The notes beneath the pieces were generated by a model. That model worked only from the letters and a program-made list of their open reading frames with translations, did no database searches and had not been told where the DNA came from. Both the position numbers and the translations under genes were made by a program. This document shows positions 39,901 to 42,719 of a stretch of DNA of 64,000 nt, piece after piece; the first letter of the stretch is position 1, and the number at the start of each line of letters is the position of its first letter. Origin of the DNA: GWA2-66-18 sp964537395 (lineage in GTDB: Bacteria > Elusimicrobiota > Elusimicrobia > UBA1565 > UBA9628); NCBI GenBank assembly GCA_964537395.1, contig CAZIBN010000011.1, forward strand, positions 1 through 64,000, given 5' to 3'.

Positions 39901-41681
39901 AGTTCCTGGTCGCGATGCTGACGGTGCCGGGCGTATCGGTCAGCTCCTCCGTGCCTCCGATCATCGTCACGCGCGTCGGTCCCGGCGGGTCCGTCGGCTA
40001 CCCCGCGTACGCGCTGCTGGGCTGCCCCAACGGCAAGGACCCGGTCAACCCGCGCAACAACATCTGCTACGACAGCAACGCCAACCCCCTGCCCGATGCG
40101 ACCAAGTGGATGTGCCAGAACGGGCTCCCGTGGCCGGCGAACTGCAACGGCCAGCCGCCGCTCATCGACATCAACGGTGACGGCGCGCCCGACAACTTCA
40201 AGATCGGCGAGAGCACCCGCCCCAACCAGGTCTCGCTGCTCGGCGACGGCAATCCCACGACCGACCTGACGGGAACCGGCATCCTCGATGTGGACATCAA
40301 CAAGGACGGCATCGTCGACCTCGTGATCTTCTCGGCCGGGTCGAACAAGCCCTCGTTCCGCATCGGTCTCGATATCGCCGATCAGGGCAATCTGGCCAAG
40401 ACGGCGCCCGACCCCGGCCAGGGCCTGGCCCCCTCGGCCTGGGCCAAGAGCGCCGGCTCGCTGTCCTTCAATCTGCCGATCACCGGCACGTCGGGCTATT
40501 ACCAGGTGGGTGTGGGCAGCTTCTACGACGATCCGATCGGCATCTCGCACAAGTGGTCGTCGGTCACGGCGACGAACGTCGCTGGCCTCTCTGCCGCCTC
40601 CTTCGGTGCGTTGGCCACCGATATTCCGATTACGGGCGCTACGATGGGGAATCTTGTGCTTGAAATTCCCAATGTCACGCGCTTGACTCAGACGCTGACT
40701 CAGGACACGACCTTCTTCACCGTCACGAGCAATACCGCGCTCCTGGTCAAGACCGACGGGGCGGGCCTGGTCTACATCGGCTCGGAGATCATGCGCGTCA
40801 AGCGCGGCCCGACCTCCAACACCTTCGAGGTCATCAGCCAGGAGGAGGACCCGTCCCCGTTCACGGGCCGCGGACTGCGCGGCTCGGCTCCCATCATCCA
40901 TACGGCCGGCGAGCTCGTGTCCGACGCCGGCGCCATCCTCTTCGCCCAGTTCGTCTCCGCCGGGGGCGCCACGTCGCCGCCCCAGCCGATGTGGGTGTAC
41001 CGCGTGGACCCGACGGCTCCGACCACGCCCGGAGGGGCCGTGCCGCTCGAGCAGGGCAAGACGACCTATGCGGTCAAGTGGACGCCGTCGACGCAGTTCG
41101 TCTCGGGCGTCTCCTCTTACGAGGTCCAGGAGCGCGGCGGCGACCCGAAGAATCTGGCCGACACGGTGATCTGGCGCACGATCAACGTCGTCCCGGCGCG
41201 GCTGACCACTTATAATGTGGGTGACCCCGGCTTCCCGGGCGAGGCGCCGCGCGCGACCTCCCAGTTCTTCAGCTACCGAGTGCGCGCCATCAGCGGCGCC
41301 GGCGTGGCCTCGACCTGGTCGCCGCAGGCGGCGAACGCGGGCACGGGCGTCAATTCCTCGATCCTGTCGGGCGTCAGCAACTACCCCAATCCGTTCGACT
41401 CCCGCAAAGGCGGCGAGCTGGGCCAGACGAAGATCACCTATACCCTGAACTCGGACGCGGACACGACGATCACGATCTACGACGCGCTCGGCTACCTGGT
41501 CAAGACGATATCCTGCGCCGCCGGCAGCGAAGGCGGCAAGACCGGCATGAACTTCGTCCCGTGGACCGGCCGCAACGACGCCGGGGTGTTAGTCTCCAAG
41601 GGCGGCTACACGGCCCGTATCCGGGCGAAGGGCTCCGGCGGCACCGCCACCGCCATCCGCAAGATCGGCGTTATCCACTAA
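17595..41681 (+). CDS. Giant multidomain Ig-like surface protein, C-terminal 8028 residues
   Basis: Continuation of the gene that begins at 7319; the frame is open from the base after the gap. In order it carries: about 27 more Ig-like modules of array A (to ~27900); array B (~27904-34640), about 17 modules with an LLPGET-type strand and a V-D-x-(F/Y/W)-x-N turn; and array C (~34641-39975), about eight modules with acidic Ca-binding-like loops such as DLNANGRFD and DSNLNGVFD. Then come two loops of the same kind (DINGDGAPD, DINKDGIVD), an Fn3-like domain (~40985-41345) and a final ~110-residue domain. The final domain has YPNPF, a TIYDALG strand and W-x-GRNDAG, as in FlgD-Ig and type IX-like sorting domains. 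The joined protein exceeds 11,400 residues. It is probably an exported adhesin or surface fibre; the binding target is unknown. Confidence 0.9.
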   Translation, partial: ARDNAGNLEVPTTSQFVLDRVGPTIVISTPMAAYPNYGAARLMPTLRGTSNDSPAGVREIGLEIKDISDTPNLYWNGNSASWVAGSTSVIANSTNPWTYAAPPWIDNKSYQLRAKAIDVAGNDSGFGPPVSFKYDVNKPSTTVDVPNQPFYPKSWQGTPLAGTALDWVFTPASEAKSGLTKVEIAIRNGTGDYWDGGAFLSAPAFRTVSTTTLDPASWTYPPSNPAGDALPVWNDGEQYTVDLRATDKTGNVENLITSVFKFDAQAPTTTIKTPADQSYAGAFTLSSGTYAEATSAAGLQILLAVRDPLGAFWNGTAFVSYSAATCWRPVTIHVSSWTYTDAALAAALTLNVVPRTFEFFARGIDGAGNDNRGVVQPLSGTGSALRVDYFAPIAGFDFPANNTALPGGVAPIIGTASDQAASSPKGVGLREVKMKAAQIDSVGTRRYWNGGPGWQLIDPGFNLPTSLSGAPQTVQGFQSQPAAIDDQNFDDGYRYEMIARGEDLLGFQDTVYSTTSFVVDRSTPSITLFTPLHGTYLSTGTFTLSSGTFTEPLVNGLVASGLSFVKVQIEDISDQAVPAHAVPGGLRYWSGLAWESTATSTNALVHVSSWTLFNVPTDWVRGDASPNGRQYALRVLGTDLAGNTGIFPSYAVALATFSFDGTPPRSSITTPPDGFDTTTMASITGTAVDVLVNASSAGVRTVYLSIFTEISGNADPNGGNYWNQATNSWVPSVVMNPATFVPASGEWQFNSATLNTNLFVGSYYILKSSATDRAGNSIPASPAPGAPDYARVRFLPPPSVTAITAPVSLKYYNQINAIAGTANVETAYIELKLKRADTGQCWGGTTALGWGACVPDTGTNTRRAYPITGNWVYPVSGEVLPDWGAVNNTTFTVQVAGINFAAVRENPANLTQFSIDRTSPTSSVSFPASGGFVAVAPTLTGPVVDPLGVLGVGIKNVKIQLQRIPPSDNFYWNQLASTWTVGVAQSTAAYFSGTNSWTFDSIVSTLTWQDGHTYSLLVFGEDKAEGVVSNIEVPAAPITFTFDSSLPLIAVVAPAGAPQRQKLAVPNAALSGTASATAPNTVRKVQIRVMNDSNVFANPASYPPPFNQIDGDLAWFDANYTVDWTNWSVSSNIPFLNGSTYTIVARSQNQAFTYSVPYSSRTIVYDALAPQSGVTVPANGSVVKTLTAITGTAADFPAGNPGVVASMTARLKRLSDGKYWDGFSVGNWSAGVVDLGIGQGVTVHPSSWNFISGNIPPVGPADLISGVSYYLTVAGKDNAGGGGNTEPWDSPRGSTFTFDNTAPLASIIGPTDGSFSRSMPSFSGTSADDVVVSTIQLSVLDVAGTNCYNPAANAFNLPCPAWFGAQGTVSAWSFAFPAQPWVHNSQYVLRSSATDTATNVQTAVSSAAFIFDINAATVAITVPAAAALGPALGSIAGTATDAPAGISYLKLAISSGAGLGNWYDGSVFTGGAPTFFTTSTYVLGASDLWTWAYPSLVDGQAYTLRARTLDKAGNQRDQDFNFRFDTSSPTATVAVPVDGGFRTGGFAITGASSDPDPDGAGPRAATLVSTVAVSIERLDTQLCYVFGGAFTAPCPNFIPAAGAPAAWTFTPTPNPYTTSVSYNVIARGQDNAGNTQDVFANGTSSNTFTYDTAVPAVVVTAPVGARMRATIPSLLGAGTASNGVPTGLEVVSVRVRREGTNIYADPAAGLNFSLVNGDLAWFNANTVSVPAWTAWSVSSAVPFAGLEGSTFSFIARALNKAGTYSTTYATSTFVYDPAPPETGVTLPANGAYVNSLPSLTGTAADLPAVNPGAVAAVGVRIKRLSDDNFWTGFGAWSGTLATMGAAQGVQVYVSSWSVSGANLPTAGFLTSGASYYVTTSGTDDAVVGGNVELFDSPRGSTFTYDNTAPVTGIISPFDASFRRSVAAVNGTGFDAVSISTVQLSLQNTSIVAPNCYNPAVNGFNLACPAWFAAQGSTTSWSFAFPVQPWVNASQYVLRSSATDLAANVQTAVSSAAFTFDTDAATAAVTVPPAGALGPALGSIAGTAADITAGVSSLQLAISSGAGLGNWYDGFVWTPGALPTFFTTSTYVLGATDLWTWAYPSLVDGQLYALRARTLDKAGNQRDQDFNFRFDSSSPTATLAIPVDGGFRTGDFSISGVASDPDPDGAGPRAATLVSTVAVSIERLDTNQCYVYGGGFSSPCPNFIPAAGLPAVWTFTPTPNPYATGVSYNVIARAKDNAGNTQDVFANGASSNTFTYNTAIPSVGITAPSTARNSSLATLAGTANDAIPTSLAKVQVRVLRQTGINLFADPAPGVHPFSLDPATQAELAWFDAASVSAPLWTSWTLSSGLPHVSGETYRVEARALNQAGSYSTTYSTQTTTYDTESPYTDVLLPVSFSTVSALPQITGTSYDLPIGNGGLVSNIRMRLTRLTDGQYWAGAGWSPIVTQLTTSEGLKVHVSSWTMTANLPPPSNLTTGLQSGVSYFMSVSGVDDASPAGTAEAFNASLKSSTFTVDLIGAVAGFTAPSDLSVISTLAKIRGTATDALAGVTSAGQIEIAIAETSPVGGCWNGTIAGGTFTLAGCPIYYPITGGDRAGAYNPVSTFWDVNAPPLTTQFGYKVWVRARDNATPSGNYTAPATISSITFTYNTSLPASAILLPPPLPAAGGNLAAAFTVSGTATDTFGITGTSVAYQEADSLMYWDPGSSTFSTLTPQWTATTLLGTPPSFTFSTPAPVPAASSGRNYNLYVKAINNAGLELVAPASTVKWDTSKPAATVSVPANNSYARTLPSVTGVASDPGAAPSGVAGTQIQIKRVVATDCWGGGAWGVNCTTESSWLAPLVGTPWTKNTQLPPSSNLPGGLEDGKAYEISARAFDLAANTQTATTANTFIFDVSSPAVANVLPLNGARYKTLPMLSGTAADQAPGAFNVTFPLVRIYDIPLNQYWVGGTGWVTSAFPGFPDLWNTAVDSTSVSGVFSWRYDASAVTWPDRNNQLRVETQALDAAGNYTVASSTFSFDVTRPGSVVMYPPVDGVTYSSMAVIGGTSLDNTSPITDVGIKMWYVSGPTTYYWSPATPHWAPGDPGYASIGGSAGPAATVNTWGYNSTQNPDFNNPGTLNFAWREGTHDVGNGKLFHIVTAALDGAGNAQVVLTTRTFRFDNVPAISAPVAPVAESAYKTLTTLSGTSSDDVGTVAAVAVSIYDVEALKYFDGTGFASNTEVWLPVQPANLFASSWTFTSGSLEPSYVSAHHYVVKSSATDNIGNNQTIVGSARFLWDVAPPNSAVVNPANLTTYTDTKILIGNASDTGFTTGINGTGSGVVPTLGWHQGGIEVAVFRDTVPLILSGPVSYGNWDATGFFWNGSTWVASSGGPLFVPAAFVDGFGNWQYAGLTCPRPISTDPCWVRGDPYVSWVRATDNAGNVQSVIQNGPRFFISGVAQSFSIAISSDPSTVGNPITVTVTARDGVGGTGGVASSYSGTVKFVMADGAGGPERAVTGAEILDGTNGLPKDYAFTTGTGGDNGTKVFTIQLRKAGSRLLRVEQTDNAALFGLLSLTTHRKTGTQVQLIADCDALGQQAAPGVVTFGSQGRSGAPRPSTAGQSVVYCAKVTDEFYNVDIDSTTTVYITDTDVNNASVSPDQYLAIAAGQSTFNRTFVTASATGQIVTSTGSGITPNASNPATPVVVNGQPADRLVALLPNEIRVQGKFATAPFGKDYGALDEVQAGSTISLRVFAVDPFYNDDVTVAAPVTARLWSDSFTGSLSQTLQAGTTKFTFTPVVAGTQNFQAQSASLPGATSNYYTPAPAKVWWGPPLKLQVLAAGQAADPGKQPYDANPTTGGRAVSASNLLTAGVTTTITVNLVDNWFNVVRATTPFIPLTTSVEMPLAQLDFLNDPNIQLRGLAPPSIQRTLNAGTTTFSFIPVTRNLTGISLRVTDTNATGTYYSTDTVSNALVQANTPLSLLVQMPGETYAEGTVFGKTGSASTLVAGTAYNVTLRAVDLYNNRASDGSLVVLSANDIYATIPAPQSLAIGQTVFAGFVPSASTGNLVVSGVDSGLVLTGQTVSTITVIPGTPDRTIVLLSGETLVPGKTVAPFGVTGVPVESTVTVSFNATVYAADSRYNATTNPATNGSVLNILSNDPFMPVINSPVTLAGGVVNVPLIQLRTGGARTITAVHTGGGGPALSNGVSNSFNLLPFTPTRLRTLTPTETRVPGSPTNGRSAAPFTAQAGFVFNVTVDITDAFWNLTPGVTQEIRLVADDPFAVIVPTTQVITTSATYTVTLKRAGTTILRSERVNILSSPPLTADNSTPITVQAGTPSRLVAILPGETFSQGSPTGKGGAPVTQTAGTDFDVQVGVVDGFFNLVPGRAADAFISPPTDPYAPLVSTAAINVGAGFTAPMTMSLRLAATGHYLVATDFGSSGLANDPQTSTFTVLPAPAKGIQLLLPGQTAVPGSGNYPAGGVTGSVSTPTAGALFDARINLVDQYMNVSPHPTNPLEVYLNTSDIYDVETASGPSGSGKLLPAGLGTETVGVTLLTKSTLTVISVSAEAATTLCGISGTIACQALAPAAVSVPFRVFASTAYTLQVILPGETQRPGKPSGKDGTPNSYVVTTPAMGASVWLVDQFNNPVSDIAVGPNQDTNPPAVMPVVRLSFPSDPVAAVPAAAALILGNRSFNFSPLTAATAYTVVATTTAASAVTVSSAGSSAFPAYPGPSHHLVWSGLPASVVAGVTFSGVLSAHDQWHNILSTGPNAYKASVSFSAQTFGGNQDPTFSPASVIFSSAVDQGIKALPGFLALKKAGTPRWVKASETLNAVVHSEVGGDAIQPVITVVPAAPDSVKVTPTADVTQDAGTLVPSAPGSLAITAQLTDAFDNPITSTQTLYVQVVSTTGTAGRLSVGGVNVDYSTTVVSDALGQVGVSTSIRYFVSSNAGDSARIWIGTMPAPGDLTAYISAAKDITGAIVTVGGPASQIVFVTTPTAATVGIDDVSGAGGQYVLERRDDFNNITRFGTTPITLTVAEIAPHTARGLALGSFGNGGDFGFRNVDVNNAANTNTFFITGFIIDPGFTGAETPFRYHDRMSSYSGPSPSSNTAEGSRPGLWTVQVKVGIALKATHSLRMDPDVIKKIEFGNSVRTLVAGRPTDAFNVPGAFRPQLQDLFSNPAVATAAVVVNLSTTSRRGSYVNDYMAFSRSTASAAGSRVSPPSFNASTKTVDIPVGAYQATFYFMDTTASNGYASPGSPTLALASPGLLGSVQSVLVTPDNIDGLAVSTGAGQALLAGATSQVFVLESRDYYGNPSPVKLGGGDALVLLESDSAGDIQFSTPTTGQFFSTSAVAYLLVGESATSFYLIDTLLNTAGSTHTITATGISFPTWNVGRASYTVLAGEPAQIGWYNPARRLVAGTTVQYALGVPTNTVVAAELRDRFGNATISTATFTIRYTSPGLSTYGGVDPTAVIVATAPIGWRNLSALALDVPIPGGAGLTRAPMYLWDTLVGGTTVQAQAILGGFNVFTPISQVHVITPGVASYMTLHHPYVPLSPLPVTNSGTIVLKVRDQFGNVAAGDVVNGNYYSGVISFNSSGSSTTVTLRDPIASATYHIFTPAEQGVFTNLSVSNIYQEVLKVGASDYHNQSLFGYTNDGARPGLPAGAAFHSDGDVELAGVVITPRDIAPESNPPPAGPIPSDKVAAGVTKKTLNQGDGSDPVESPDPIAMLRLSMQVAATQASALTSSLSSIRVRSRAVGTKVFDDNKVNELGLWFDLNANGRFDPPPSGDVLLATGAYDGSGRWFFGSSAYGQIALDVIDPINTQINNTNRSFFLAVRLSTSGYAPNELPASFGLQIQDPSNVTLTLGSQLAVAANNFALFTATSSVERQPARINVVASDINAWWQPFSLPLSSYSYINQGETKVGVARLDMWTDAFSGVLSKITLSHQGGGLDVHVTKVRLFLDTPPSQTTTPGDGIFNFSFDKQVAEGTFPPGETGKVDLVLVDPTGLNGTITSSTKTYYVAYDFEPSAEPGQRHGVRITNANIVPLTGNGVINTSFAQFTSTDVAIVATPDQVVLTDWNRQGVVGSTQTDAIPARIGQNENNQVVAKMTLRVNSGAAEWTGLKLDRWLPAAVNSGSVSVNKAKDVSNIRVWIDRNGDGLLQTSSDTQVSPLNAITHNFPTVAITTPVAPGDTNIYVSLIGNMFPGDNPFPADPISRLVLNDDQTIESLKEVVLCRGLDQTNSIFTDCLRGQEGTTAQAFSSGTLLSGPARIPILALFGGGGQVVETVKLDYFVTYDLSPLATVSTEANLGLAIPNTTYFQIRTPKTISPLNVALPTSGGRSASFVSRVTEYADFVRVTSSDTVDAAIGPYAQQTSTVAVATVLVQANVADALWRWLIVYATGSATSNGSVASDVDATGLWFDTNNDGLFNPQSGDVLVGSGTFGNYQGLPLLSQINMNPPRNIVTAGLAAQPQRYFVIYHIAETALPTDPLTQAPRSLGVGILAASLPTNDPLNDNVFQNAVSLPNLYDVSSPLPFYSKKREIVSAPQTMNVRATPYFSNSSGTFPAPLIVGPSPIPVQPAGPIVPALWVLTSTTGMVSPLPGATAYALLDGEIVGYSGFDPFVPGGINIIERGALNTLPAAHSSGTVLAPTITQGDNNLAAMRLELWTDAFQVQLSEIRFNRTLPTGLNGDDPDTGAIHVYKSIDGIFKRDPLTGINAGDIPLGQGRFGAPPDTSGRATVPINDPNLGSPGYMIITSTPTILYVALDVSPAAKFSHPTLTPPNEIVGISVADPSRFKLTPALAGHNTVFVGTAAIISPTFVLGPTLNTVTAVFDQISGNTAKQNDKNTPMLRINLKTDRNTALVQKLRFDRTGSAAALDSDVTIIKVWADSNLNGVFDAVDSTATGFGTYPNLLSFGNETFSSGTVTINLKTPIVVSTTAADIFVTYDISQFAAEGNRLGLALADPSYITPQVPNVVTFPQTSFTSNPLLQVVKVLSLTTLGVKDMASSIRGVTQAQTNVAMLRFSLATDIALAPWRSLRVERGGGSQDTDKPLGRNTDVKFIRIFKDINQDDGLDANDVNISEVNTTFNGTFAFAVSSTTLPPFDLVLVSTKGFPLDSSNVMLGGRLWVKNAELMTYSGPCVGANSNKPCVIVISRGDALGQAQTPRLALSVGSTVKKVDLFDQIADANVQSVVTLNADQFIGPTAQSFFAVYDIGDSAIQNDLVNVTIRDSSWVGMPRGDSVSPVMLLNVSRSNPLGESSTSYPYVGSNIPISPITMSVDGFSLAPSGAGQGDANVPIAQINMKTSSDFVNVAAIRVKQIGTIVTTSTPMAGDGDLSRIKFWLDNGDRVFTPATDALIGDVPVSTAGAFSNGVALVPFTVNSIPYLRVSTGTTIVFVSGDVGYLDRALGTTLNHTVGLELSNFNDLIDPSGAPLTAAPDPIHRPPLTSKEFLVAMLTVPGVSVSSSVPPIIVTRVGPGGSVGYPAYALLGCPNGKDPVNPRNNICYDSNANPLPDATKWMCQNGLPWPANCNGQPPLIDINGDGAPDNFKIGESTRPNQVSLLGDGNPTTDLTGTGILDVDINKDGIVDLVIFSAGSNKPSFRIGLDIADQGNLAKTAPDPGQGLAPSAWAKSAGSLSFNLPITGTSGYYQVGVGSFYDDPIGISHKWSSVTATNVAGLSAASFGALATDIPITGATMGNLVLEIPNVTRLTQTLTQDTTFFTVTSNTALLVKTDGAGLVYIGSEIMRVKRGPTSNTFEVISQEEDPSPFTGRGLRGSAPIIHTAGELVSDAGAILFAQFVSAGGATSPPQPMWVYRVDPTAPTTPGGAVPLEQGKTTYAVKWTPSTQFVSGVSSYEVQERGGDPKNLADTVIWRTINVVPARLTTYNVGDPGFPGEAPRATSQFFSYRVRAISGAGVASTWSPQAANAGTGVNSSILSGVSNYPNPFDSRKGGELGQTKITYTLNSDADTTITIYDALGYLVKTISCAAGSEGGKTGMNFVPWTGRNDAGVLVSKGGYTARIRAKGSGGTATAIRKIGVIH
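20736..25150 (+). repeat. Higher-order duplication: ~1.82-kb, five-module unit, two full copies and a third partial
   Basis: Copy 1 is about 20736-22559, copy 2 about 22560-24388, and a shorter third begins near 24389. Landmarks recur at a constant offset of 1.82 kb. AACTGCTACAACCCGGCG recurs at about 21630 and 23454, and GGCAACCAGCGCGACCAGGA at about 22131 and 23958. Both copies encode LDKAGNQRDQDFNFRFD and DPDPDGAGPRAATLVSTVAV. DNA identity is visibly higher here than elsewhere in array A, so this is a recent block duplication. Confidence 0.85.
27904..34640 (+). repeat. Module array B (about 17 invasin/filamin-like modules)
   Basis: Modules of about 110-150 residues. Many open with a strand such as RLVAILPGETFSQG or LQVILPGETQRPG, followed by GK-x-G-x-P, an AG-x-x-F/Y strand and the turn VD-x-F-x-N (VDGFFNL, VDQYMNV, VDQFNNP, RDQFGNV). 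The later modules lose the LPGET start but keep the D-x-x-x-N turn. The pattern resembles bacterial Ig-like/invasin domains; exact family assignment needs a profile search. Confidence 0.75.
34641..39975 (+). repeat. Module array C (about eight modules with acidic, Ca-binding-like loops)
   Basis: Modules of about 150-270 residues start near 34641, 35200, 35750, 36585, 37180, 38020, 38520 and 39370. Shared marks are QG-x(2-5)-N followed by a LRL/LRI strand with TD, and a loop like those of dockerin or EF-hands: DLNANGRFD, DRNGDGLLQ, DTNNDGLFN, DSNLNGVFD, DINQDDGLD. Calcium-dependent folding after export is a reasonable guess. Confidence 0.75.
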
Positions 41682-41690
41682 CAATAGGGC

Positions 41691-41720
41691 TTGATGGCGG
41701 GGGGGGGGACTCGCTAGAAT
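41691..41720 (+). promoter_or_regulatory. Promoter with a ten-G tract in the spacer
   Basis: TTGATG (41691-41696), 18-base spacer and TAGAAT (41715-41720). The spacer contains ten consecutive G (41699-41708). The GTG start of the next gene is only six bases after the -10, so its transcript would be leaderless. Slippage in the G tract would change the -35/-10 distance. Confidence 0.6.
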
Positions 41721-41726
41721 CCTCCC

Positions 41727-42719
41727 GTGAGCTCCCGCCCGCTTATTGCTGCCGCCTTCCTCTTAATAGCAACCGCCTCGGTCTGCCTTGCGCAGGCTCC
41801 GGATCCGTTCAAGGCTGCGATCGCGGCGGCCAAGGCCGCCGATCCCATGGCGCGGCGTCAGGCGGCGGAAAGCCTCGGGCGCTTTCGCGATCCCGCGGCC
41901 GTGCCGGCCCTCGAGGCTCTGCTCGGCGACGCGCACCCCCTCGTGCGCGAGGCGGCCTGCGAGGCCCTCGGCATTCAGCGCTCGCGAGCCTCGGTGCCCA
42001 GGCTCGCGGCGGTGCTGTCCGGCGATGCTGATCCGCGCGTGCGTCAGGCCGCGGCGATCTCGTTCGTCTACATCGGAGACGGAGCCGCGGTGGGGCCCTT
42101 GATAGGCGCTTTGAAGGATGGCGCCGCACCCGTGCGTTACGCCGCGATGCGCGCGCTCGGCAAGCTCCGCGCCGCCGGGGCCGCCGGGGCTTTGTCGGCC
42201 GCGTTGTCTGATCCCGACGCCGCCGTGCGCAAGGTCGTTGCCGCTTCCCTCGGGGAGATCGGCTCCAGGGAAGGCGTCCCTGCCCTTTCCTCCGCTTTGT
42301 CCGACGCCGATGCCGGCGTCCGCGGCGAGGCCGCCAAGGCGCTCGGCCTCATCGCCGATCCCAGCGCCGGCCCGGCCCTGACCTCTGCCCTGAAGGACGC
42401 CGACGCGGGCGTGCGTGTTCAGGCCGTGACGTCTCTTGCCAAGACCGGCGACCTGTCGGGGCTTCCCGTCGCCAGCGCAGTCCTTAAGAACCCTGACGCG
42501 GCGTTGCGTCAGCAGGCGGCCGCGGCCATCGGCGTCGTCGGCGACGCGAAGGGGCTGGCGGCCCTCGATGCCGCGCGCACGCTTGAGAAGGACGCCAATA
42601 CGCAGGCCTTGATGGATTTCGCGCGCACCCAGCTCCGTGCCCGGCTCAAGATGCCGGAAAAAGAGCCGGCCAAAACGCAGACTAAGAAGATCCCAGCTAA
42701 AAAGAGGACGACACCTTGA
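41727..42719 (+). CDS. Secreted HEAT-repeat protein downstream of the giant gene
   Basis: A 330-residue protein with a signal peptide (PLIAAAFLLIATASVCLAQA, cleaved near CLA/Q) and about seven or eight HEAT/PBS-lyase-type repeats of ~31 residues (residues ~35-285). Examples are DPMARRQAAESLGRF, HPLVREAACEALGI, DAAVRKVVAASLGEI and DAGVRGEAAKALGLI. The last ~45 residues are Lys/Thr/Pro-rich. The GTG start is chosen because it opens the signal peptide and sits at the expected distance for a leaderless message from TAGAAT. Its stop overlaps the TTG start of the cyclase gene. It resembles the HEAT protein before the giant gene, so the two bracket it. The repeats suggest protein binding in the periplasm or at the surface; the ligand is unknown. 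Confidence 0.88.
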   Translation: MSSRPLIAAAFLLIATASVCLAQAPDPFKAAIAAAKAADPMARRQAAESLGRFRDPAAVPALEALLGDAHPLVREAACEALGIQRSRASVPRLAAVLSGDADPRVRQAAAISFVYIGDGAAVGPLIGALKDGAAPVRYAAMRALGKLRAAGAAGALSAALSDPDAAVRKVVAASLGEIGSREGVPALSSALSDADAGVRGEAAKALGLIADPSAGPALTSALKDADAGVRVQAVTSLAKTGDLSGLPVASAVLKNPDAALRQQAAAAIGVVGDAKGLAALDAARTLEKDANTQALMDFARTQLRARLKMPEKEPAKTQTKKIPAKKRTTP

